From an uncultured Erysipelotrichales bacterium (lineage in GTDB: Bacteria; Bacillota_I; Bacilli_A; Erysipelotrichales; Coprobacillaceae): a DNA stretch of 11,772 nucleotides. This document shows positions 7,251-11,772 of the stretch, piece after piece. Location of the stretch: positions 1 to 11,772 of the forward strand of contig CAJUJC010000072.1 in the NCBI GenBank assembly GCA_910586805.1. The letters run 5' to 3'. The notes beneath the pieces are model-generated. The model saw only the letters and a list, made by a program, of their open reading frames with translations, had not been told where the DNA came from and made no database searches. Position 1 is the stretch's first letter. The number at the start of each line of letters is the position of its first letter. A program made the translations under genes and the position numbers.

Positions 7251-8989
7251 GAGATTTTAAAAATGAAGAAGCGTTAAATACTTTAAACCATTCTTGTGCT
7301 CATGTGTTAGCACAAGCAGTTAAACATTTGTATCCAAATGCTAAATTTTGGGTAGGGCCAGTTGTAAGTGAAGGTTTTTATTATGATATTGATTTAGGGG
7401 ATTATGTTATTAAGGATGAAGATATTCCTAAGATTGAAAAAGAAATGAAAAAAATCTGTAAAGATGGAAAACGTATTGTAAGAGAAGAAATTTCAAAAGC
7501 AGATGCTTTGGAAATGTTTAAAGATGATATGTATAAATTAGATTTAATTGGTGGCTTGGAAGATGGAAATATCACTTGTTATAGACAGGGGGATTTTGTT
7601 GATTTATGTAGAGGTCCTCATGTTGAAACAGTGAAAAAATGTAAAAACTTTAAGTTGTTAAAACATTCAGGTGCTTATTGGAAAGGTGATAAAGACAATA
7701 AAGTTTTACAAAGAATCTATGGTGTATGTTTTGAAACACCTGAAGAATTACAAGAACATTTAGATTTCTTAGAAGAAGCCAAAAAAAGAGATCATAAGAA
7801 ATTAGGAAGAGAATTAGATTTATTCATGATGAGTGAATATGCTCCTGGTATGCCACTTTTCTTACCGCATGGGATGTTACTTAGAAATACGTTAGAAAAC
7901 TTTTGGTATGAAGAGCATGCAAAAGAAGGATATGAATTTATCAAAACACCTATTATGATGTCAAAAGAATTATGGGAAGTTTCAGGACATTGGTATAATT
8001 ATAAAGAAAATATGTATACTTCATTAGTTGATGATAGAGAATTTGCAATTAAACCAATGAATTGCCCTGGAAGTATGTTAGTTTATAAAAATGGTTTACA
8101 TTCTTATAAAGATTTACCTTTACGTATGGGTGAACTTGGCCAAGTGCATAGACATGAAGCAAGTGGAGCTTTAAATGGTTTGTTTAGAGTTCGTACATTT
8201 ACTCAAGATGATGCTCATATTTTTATGACTCCTGATCAAATTGAAAGTGAAGTTGTGAGATTAATTGCATTTATTGATAGAGTTTATAATAACCTAGGGT
8301 TACCATATGATATTGAATTATCAACAAGACCTGAGGAAAAATATATTGGTGAAATTGAAATTTGGGAAAAGAGTGAAGCTGCTTTGGCAGCGGCTTGTCA
8401 AGCTGCTGGTAAAGATTATAAAATCAATCCAGGTGATGGGGCTTTCTATGGACCTAAGTTAGACTTCCATGTTAAAGATTCTTTAGGAAGAGTTTGGCAA
8501 TGTGGGACAATTCAATTAGACATGAATTTACCTGAAAGATTTGATTTGACTTATGTCGATCATAATGGTGAAAAAGTAAGACCAGTTATGTTACATCGTG
8601 TTATATTTGGTTCTATTGAAAGATTTATTGGGATTTTAATTGAACATTTTGCAGGAGCATTTCCACTATGGTTAGCACCTACACAAGTGAAAGTTATTCC
8701 TGTTAAAAATGAATATCATTTAGAATATTCTAAAGAGGTATTTAAGTTATTGGAAGATAATGGTATTCGTGTAGAATTAGATGATAGAGAAGAAAAATTA
8801 GGATATCGTATTAGAGAAGCGCAAATGAAGAAAATTCCTTATCAGTTGGTATTAGGAGATAAGGAAAGAGATGAAAAGACTGTGACTTATCGTCAATATG
8901 GTGAACAAAAACAAACAACTCTACCTTTAGAAGAATTTATTTCAATGATATTAAAACAAATTGAAGATAAAAGTTGTAAAACTCGCTAA
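7247..8989 (+). CDS. thrS: Threonyl-tRNA synthetase lacking the N-terminal TGS domain
   Basis: Class II synthetase that charges tRNA(Thr) with threonine and hydrolyses mischarged Ser-tRNA(Thr). The 580-residue protein starts almost directly in the editing domain. Editing residues are present: His15 and His19 (HSCAH), and Cys121 and His125 (CRGPH). The catalytic core holds class II motif 2 near VHRHEASGAL (300-309) and motif 3 near VIFGSIERF (452-460). The zinc ligands Cys273 (NCPGS), His324 (DDAHIF) and His450 (LHRV) are all present. The C-terminal anticodon-binding domain spans about 480-575. Compared with about 640 residues in E. coli or B. subtilis, roughly 58 N-terminal residues are missing, which corresponds to the TGS domain. 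Upstream sequence is the GNAT gene in another frame, so the domain is not hidden by a wrong start. The ATG at 7247 overlaps the GNAT stop and follows AGGAGA; an in-frame TTG at 7229 adds only six residues. Expression should be T-box controlled. Confidence 0.97.
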   Translation: MRDFKNEEALNTLNHSCAHVLAQAVKHLYPNAKFWVGPVVSEGFYYDIDLGDYVIKDEDIPKIEKEMKKICKDGKRIVREEISKADALEMFKDDMYKLDLIGGLEDGNITCYRQGDFVDLCRGPHVETVKKCKNFKLLKHSGAYWKGDKDNKVLQRIYGVCFETPEELQEHLDFLEEAKKRDHKKLGRELDLFMMSEYAPGMPLFLPHGMLLRNTLENFWYEEHAKEGYEFIKTPIMMSKELWEVSGHWYNYKENMYTSLVDDREFAIKPMNCPGSMLVYKNGLHSYKDLPLRMGELGQVHRHEASGALNGLFRVRTFTQDDAHIFMTPDQIESEVVRLIAFIDRVYNNLGLPYDIELSTRPEEKYIGEIEIWEKSEAALAAACQAAGKDYKINPGDGAFYGPKLDFHVKDSLGRVWQCGTIQLDMNLPERFDLTYVDHNGEKVRPVMLHRVIFGSIERFIGILIEHFAGAFPLWLAPTQVKVIPVKNEYHLEYSKEVFKLLEDNGIRVELDDREEKLGYRIREAQMKKIPYQLVLGDKERDEKTVTYRQYGEQKQTTLPLEEFISMILKQIEDKSCKTR

Positions 8990-9004
8990 TGCGGGTTTTC
9001 TTTT
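8978..9004 (+). terminator. Rho-independent terminator after thrS
   Basis: AAAACTCGC (8978-8986) pairs with GCGGGTTTT (8991-8999), with one G-U pair, around the 4-base loop TAAT that contains the thrS stop codon. The tail reads TTTTCTTTT. It should separate thrS from the downstream mazF-like gene, although leakage is possible. Confidence 0.85.
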
Positions 9005-9028
9005 GGTCTAAAATAATTCTTTTTTCAT

Positions 9029-9043
9029 ACACTGTATTAGTGT
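9029..9043. repeat. Small perfect inverted repeat just upstream of the mazF-like ribosome binding site
   Basis: ACACT (9029-9033) and AGTGT (9039-9043) are perfect inverted arms around GTATT, ending one base before the GGAGGAA ribosome binding site. It could be a small operator or a weak hairpin affecting translation start. The arms are short enough to occur by chance. I found no convincing promoter in 9005-9028. Confidence 0.3.
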
Positions 9044-9056
9044 GGGAGGAAAGATT

Positions 9057-9389
9057 ATGAATAGAGGAGAAATCTATTATGCCAATTTATCACCAGTTAT
9101 TGGAAGCGAACAGGGAGGATATAGACCAGTTATTATTTTACAAAATAATAAAGGAAATAAATATTCAACAACAGTGATTGTTGCACCTATTTCATCAAGA
9201 ATGACAAAGAATGCTTTACCAACTCATGTTACTATTGAAACGGATTTTTTAGAGAAAAAATCAGTCATTTTATTAGAACAAATTAGAACAATAGATAAAA
9301 AAAGAATAGATGAAAAATTGGGTATACTAACATTAGAAATAATGGAGAAAGTTGATCAGGCTATTAAGACAAGTTTAGACATTAGATAA
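9057..9389 (+). CDS. mazF: MazF/NdoA (PemK-like) type II toxin, mRNA interferase, without an adjacent antitoxin
   Basis: A 110-residue protein closely resembling B. subtilis NdoA (EndoA), a sequence-specific single-strand endoribonuclease that cuts mRNA when not held by its antitoxin. Shared blocks are an N-terminal RGEIYYANLSPV, then GSEQGGYRPV (16-25), ALPTHV (53-58) and SVILLEQIRTIDKKR (69-83). The catalytic Arg of NdoA (Arg25) corresponds to Arg23. The other catalytic residue, Thr48 in NdoA, is Ser46 here (IVAPIS). The ATG at 9057 has a GGGAGGAAAG site; an in-frame GTG at 9042 lies inside that site and is rejected. In Bacillus the antitoxin gene lies directly upstream, but here the preceding gene is thrS, closed by a terminator, and the following gene is an unrelated membrane protein. 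A strong promoter for the next gene lies in its last codons. No frameshift or truncation is seen. Confidence 0.92.
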   Translation: MNRGEIYYANLSPVIGSEQGGYRPVIILQNNKGNKYSTTVIVAPISSRMTKNALPTHVTIETDFLEKKSVILLEQIRTIDKKRIDEKLGILTLEIMEKVDQAIKTSLDIR

Positions 9390-9404
9390 AAATTATGATA
9401 TAAT
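9376..9404 (+). promoter_or_regulatory. Predicted strong sigma-A promoter inside the mazF 3' end, driving the DUF975-like gene
   Basis: TAGACA (9376-9381), one base from the -35 consensus, lies 17 bases before a perfect TATAAT (9399-9404), which is preceded by TGA, an extended -10 element. Transcription would start near 9411, about 20 bases before the next ATG. The last codons of the toxin gene supply the -35 box. Confidence 0.75.
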
Positions 9405-9431
9405 ATTTGTATTAAAAAGGAGTGAAGGAAA

Positions 9432-10301
9432 ATGAATATAAAAGGTATTAAACAAAGAGCAATGCAATTGTTAGTGAATTGCCAACCTCAATTTATTCGT
9501 ATTTTAACAATTATGATGCTTATCGGTTTAATTCAAACATTATTTTTAGAACTACCTGCATTTTTAGGTATTATAACATTGGGAGTTCTTATTGCATTTT
9601 TGCCATTTTCACATGGGTATGTTGTGTCATCTTTAAAAATAGTCAGAAACAATTATGAATCATTAACTGATGAAGATGCATGGGTAGGTTTTAAGAGATT
9701 TAAAGAATTATTTCCTACATATTTTTTGTCAGCACTTATCCTTTGTGGAATTATTTTTGTGTTTACATTCTTTTTAACAATTATTTTTATAATAATGCTA
9801 GGTGGAATGTTAGGGTCATTATCGTATTATGCTGGTGCTGAAGATATTTTAATTTCTATGGTTCGCTATGCACCTATGGCATTGTTCCTATTAATGATTT
9901 TTGTTTTATTAATCATAGTTGTTATATATATTATTTCACAATTTTTATTTGCAGTTCCATACTTATTAGAACAATATCATATGAAAAATGGAAGAGCTAT
10001 TTCAGAATCTGTGAAGTTTATGAGAGGACATATGGTTGATTTGTTTAAATTAGATATTTCATTTTTGGGTTGGATTTTGTTAGAGGTGTTTATTAGTGGT
10101 CTTGTGATGGCATTGTTGGGAGATTCTATTTTTGTAACATTGTTAGCATCAGCTGCATCAGGGTTGTTTTCTATTTATACGTACTATCCAAAGTATCAAT
10201 TATCTAGAACTATTTTCTTTGAAGAGATTGCTTATCGTCGTTATGGGATGGAAAGTGTACAATCAACAATAGTTGATCAAGATGAATTGGTAGGAGAGTA
10301 A
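9432..10301 (+). CDS. DUF975-like polytopic membrane protein
   Basis: A 289-residue integral membrane protein of unknown function. Hydrophobic segments lie at about 23-41, 42-58, 96-125, 145-177, 206-228 and 232-250, giving about six membrane spans. The block between segments four and five (RAISESVKFMRGHMVDLFKL, 188-207, followed by SFLGW) matches the pattern I associate with DUF975 proteins, where a Ser-rich, Gly-His-containing amphipathic stretch precedes a conserved Phe-x-Gly-Trp helix. The C terminus is acidic and soluble. The ATG at 9432 follows AAGGAG and GAAGGAAA. The gene has its own predicted promoter and is followed after 1 base by the CPBP protease gene, so the two are very likely co-transcribed. 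The family call rests on remembered motif resemblance and is moderately sure; that it is a membrane protein is certain. Confidence 0.78.
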   Translation: MNIKGIKQRAMQLLVNCQPQFIRILTIMMLIGLIQTLFLELPAFLGIITLGVLIAFLPFSHGYVVSSLKIVRNNYESLTDEDAWVGFKRFKELFPTYFLSALILCGIIFVFTFFLTIIFIIMLGGMLGSLSYYAGAEDILISMVRYAPMALFLLMIFVLLIIVVIYIISQFLFAVPYLLEQYHMKNGRAISESVKFMRGHMVDLFKLDISFLGWILLEVFISGLVMALLGDSIFVTLLASAASGLFSIYTYYPKYQLSRTIFFEEIAYRRYGMESVQSTIVDQDELVGE

Positions 10302-10302
10302 G

Positions 10303-11022
10303 ATGTTTACAAGAAAATTAACTTCACAACAAAAGTGGATGATATTACTCATTTTTATTCCATTGTATTATTATTGTGGTTCAGTGATTGTTTCAGCAGG
10401 AATGTATTTTGTTTTAAAAACATTTTCTTTGACTTATGATGTTAATACATTAAATGCATATTTGAATTTGTTTGCTGATTTGTTGTTTATTATAGTGATA
10501 GTTTTTATATTTAAAGATTCTTTAAAAGAACAATGGCATGATTTTTGTAAAGATGTCAAAGGTCATTTGTTTTATGGGATTGTAATAGGGACAGCATTGT
10601 TGTTAGCTTTTAATATGTTAGGTGGATTTATAACTTTATTATTAGGTCAAACATCAGTGAGCGAAAATCAAAATTTAATAAATACATTGATGCAAGATCA
10701 TTTATTTCTAATGGCATTTCTTTCTATTATATGTGCACCTATAATAGAGGAATTGTTATTTAGAGGAGCTGTTTTTGCATGGTTATATGAAATTCACCCT
10801 CTTGTTGCACATGCTCTTTCATCATTTTTGTTTGGTTTTATTCATATAATGCAAGCAGTTATGGCTGGTAATACAACAGAGTGGGCACAAATCTTTTCAT
10901 ATATGTTAATGGGTGGTGTTTTAAGTTATTTATATGAAAAAAAGAACAATATTTTTGTTCCAATGTTATCTCATGGTATGAATAATTTTATTTCAGTTCT
11001 ATTAATTGTTTTTGTAAAGTAA
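10303..11022 (+). CDS. CPBP-family (Abi/CAAX-like) intramembrane metalloprotease
   Basis: A 239-residue membrane protein with all three motifs of the CPBP/Rce1-type glutamic or metalloprotease fold: EELLFRG with Glu149, Glu150 and Arg154, then F-x3-H at Phe177-His181, and H-x3-N at His224-Asn228. Hydrophobic segments lie at about 14-38, 52-70, 88-114, 134-147, 165-182, 198-210 and 217-238. In other bacteria such proteins process prenylated or lipid-linked peptides, take part in bacteriocin immunity, or have unknown roles; no bacteriocin or CAAX-like substrate gene is visible nearby. The start is 1 base after the preceding gene and uses the GTAGGAGAG site at the end of that gene, which suggests translational coupling. 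The pair may form a membrane-quality or signalling module, but this is inference. A terminator overlaps the stop codon. Confidence 0.9.
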   Translation: MFTRKLTSQQKWMILLIFIPLYYYCGSVIVSAGMYFVLKTFSLTYDVNTLNAYLNLFADLLFIIVIVFIFKDSLKEQWHDFCKDVKGHLFYGIVIGTALLLAFNMLGGFITLLLGQTSVSENQNLINTLMQDHLFLMAFLSIICAPIIEELLFRGAVFAWLYEIHPLVAHALSSFLFGFIHIMQAVMAGNTTEWAQIFSYMLMGGVLSYLYEKKNNIFVPMLSHGMNNFISVLLIVFVK

Positions 11023-11050
11023 AACTTCACATTTGTAGTGAAGTTTTTTA
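11021..11050. terminator. Probable bidirectional terminator between convergent genes
   Basis: AAAACTTCAC (11021-11030) pairs perfectly with GTGAAGTTTT (11038-11047) around a 7-base loop. On the plus strand it ends in six T; on the minus strand it ends in TTTTACTTT. It overlaps the stop of the CPBP gene and touches the stop of the minus-strand phosphatase gene at 11048, so it can serve both. Confidence 0.88.
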
Positions 11051-11566
11051 AATAATATAAACAATGATTCCAATGCTTGTTCCAAGGATAATTCCACATA
11101 TGACATCACTTAGGTAGTGAACAAAGAGGTAGAGTCTTGAAATAGCAGTTAAACTTGCATATATGTAACCTATGATTCCTAGTAATGGAAAATATAGAAA
11201 CATAACTGTACTACATGCAAATGATGAGGTTGTATGTCCTGAAGGAAAGGATAAATCATTTGGTATAGGTATTAATAAAGAAACATTTGTATATGTATGG
11301 CATGGTCTTTTTCTTTTGACAATAGTCTTGATAGTTACTTGACCAATAAGTGTTGCTGCAATAAGTGCAATTAAAATATCAATTGACATATCACGTGTCT
11401 TTGCAAAAAGATTTGTTATTAAAATAACAATAAGCCAACTCATACCAAAATCTCCACATGAACTTATAAATTTCATGATTTCATTTAAAATATGATGTTG
11501 ATAAAATTGTGTCATATAAAAAGCAAGTTGAATATCTTTTTGTTTAATCTTGTTCAGTGTTTTCAA
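11048..11566 (-). CDS. PAP2-family phosphatase (membrane lipid phosphatase)
   Basis: A 172-residue membrane phosphatase with the full PAP2 active-site signature: K-x6-RP at Lys80-Pro88, PSGH at 108-111, and S-R-x5-H-x3-D at Ser143-Asp154. Hydrophobic segments at about 42-54, 61-78, 117-128, 130-142 and 156-172 bracket these motifs. Relatives dephosphorylate undecaprenyl pyrophosphate (recycling the cell-wall carrier), phosphatidylglycerol phosphate or phosphatidate; the substrate cannot be decided here. The start codon is TTG (11566-11564), supported by AAGGAGA 7 bases upstream on the minus strand; the next ATG would remove 17 residues and has no such site. The start lies 23 bases inside an upstream minus-strand reading frame, so the two are probably translationally coupled. 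It converges on the CPBP gene with a shared terminator. Confidence 0.93.
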   Translation of the reverse strand: MKTLNKIKQKDIQLAFYMTQFYQHHILNEIMKFISSCGDFGMSWLIVILITNLFAKTRDMSIDILIALIAATLIGQVTIKTIVKRKRPCHTYTNVSLLIPIPNDLSFPSGHTTSSFACSTVMFLYFPLLGIIGYIYASLTAISRLYLFVHYLSDVICGIILGTSIGIIVYII

Positions 11567-11771
11567 TTAAATATCTCCTTTGTATCAAAAACCACAATCC
11601 TTTTATAAGTCCAATCACAATAGAATTGAAAATAAAGATATGGAATAACTGAAGGCCTTCTATTGAAAAAAAGCTCATTGATTGACAATAATTTGTATAT
11701 GTAGGAATGAATGGAATCAGCGATAGACTATTGAATATGAGTGCAAAGACTTTATCTACGATTATATTATA
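11544..11771 (-). CDS. Unidentified membrane protein, C-terminal fragment running off the window
   Basis: On the minus strand an open frame enters from the right edge and runs 75 codons to a TAA at 11546-11544, overlapping the start of the PAP2 gene by 23 bases. The fragment has two hydrophobic stretches, about residues 7-23 (VFALIFNSLSLIPFIP region) and 40-63 (QLFHIFIFNSIVIGLIKGLW region). It ends in a short basic and then acidic tail (QRRYLIENTEQD). That looks like the last two spans of a polytopic membrane protein. It contains the PAP2 ribosome binding site in its last codons. I do not recognise the family, and no catalytic motif is visible. Evidence that it is real: uninterrupted frame to the edge, hydrophobic pattern, and coupling to a well-defined downstream gene. 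Confidence 0.65.
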   Translation of the reverse strand, partial: YNIIVDKVFALIFNSLSLIPFIPTYTNYCQSMSFFSIEGLQLFHIFIFNSIVIGLIKGLWFLIQRRYLIENTEQD

Positions 11772-11772
11772 C

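Noticed and set aside
9042..9056. GTG start for the mazF-like protein
   Set aside because: The extra residues would be encoded by the GGGAGGAAAG ribosome binding site itself.
1..11772. Mobile element, prophage, CRISPR array, rRNA or tRNA gene
   Set aside because: No transposase or integrase frame, no repeated spacer pattern, and no recognisable tRNA or rRNA sequence on reading either strand.

Overview
The window is AT-rich chromosomal DNA from a low-GC Gram-positive bacterium. Genes are packed tightly, AGGAGG-type ribosome binding sites are common, TGA is a stop and Trp is encoded by TGG, so this is not a Mycoplasma-type code. The gene order mutM - coaE - dnaB - dnaI - thrS is the classic Firmicutes replication-initiation neighbourhood. 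The insertion of pfkA-pyk, and a threonyl-tRNA synthetase without its TGS domain (a form I recall from Mollicutes), suggest the Erysipelotrichia/Coprobacillaceae side of the phylum. That placement is inference. I see no IS element, phage gene, CRISPR array, rRNA or tRNA.

Bases 2-3935 look like one plus-strand operon with junctions that overlap or are 2 bases apart: the 3' end of mutM (formamidopyrimidine-DNA glycosylase), a Gfo/Idh/MocA-type oxidoreductase, coaE (last step of CoA synthesis), dnaB and dnaI. The last two are the Gram-positive replication initiation and helicase-loading proteins. A sigma-A-like promoter at the very end of dnaI probably drives the next pair, pfkA-pyk (bases 4019-6450), the two control points of glycolysis. 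That unit ends in a hairpin terminator overlapping the pyk stop.

Bases 6483-9004 form a threonine-responsive unit: a promoter, a T-box riboswitch leader with a complete antiterminator/terminator switch and a likely ACU (Thr) specifier, a GNAT acetyltransferase, then thrS overlapping it by 4 bases, then a terminator. The GNAT gene therefore appears to be under the same uncharged-tRNA(Thr) control as the synthetase, which is the most unusual arrangement here.

Bases 9005-11050 hold a MazF/NdoA-type endoribonuclease with no antitoxin gene beside it. A strong promoter inside its 3' end drives a DUF975-like membrane protein and a CPBP-family intramembrane metalloprotease. A hairpin terminator at 11021-11050 separates these from a convergent minus-strand pair: a PAP2-type lipid phosphatase that starts with TTG, and upstream of it the C-terminal end of an unidentified membrane protein that runs off the window.

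Most of the window is ordinary core genome. The points worth a second look are the T-box-controlled GNAT, the TGS-less ThrRS, the solitary MazF with a Thr-to-Ser change at the expected catalytic position, and the loss of the Trp in the DnaB signature motif.
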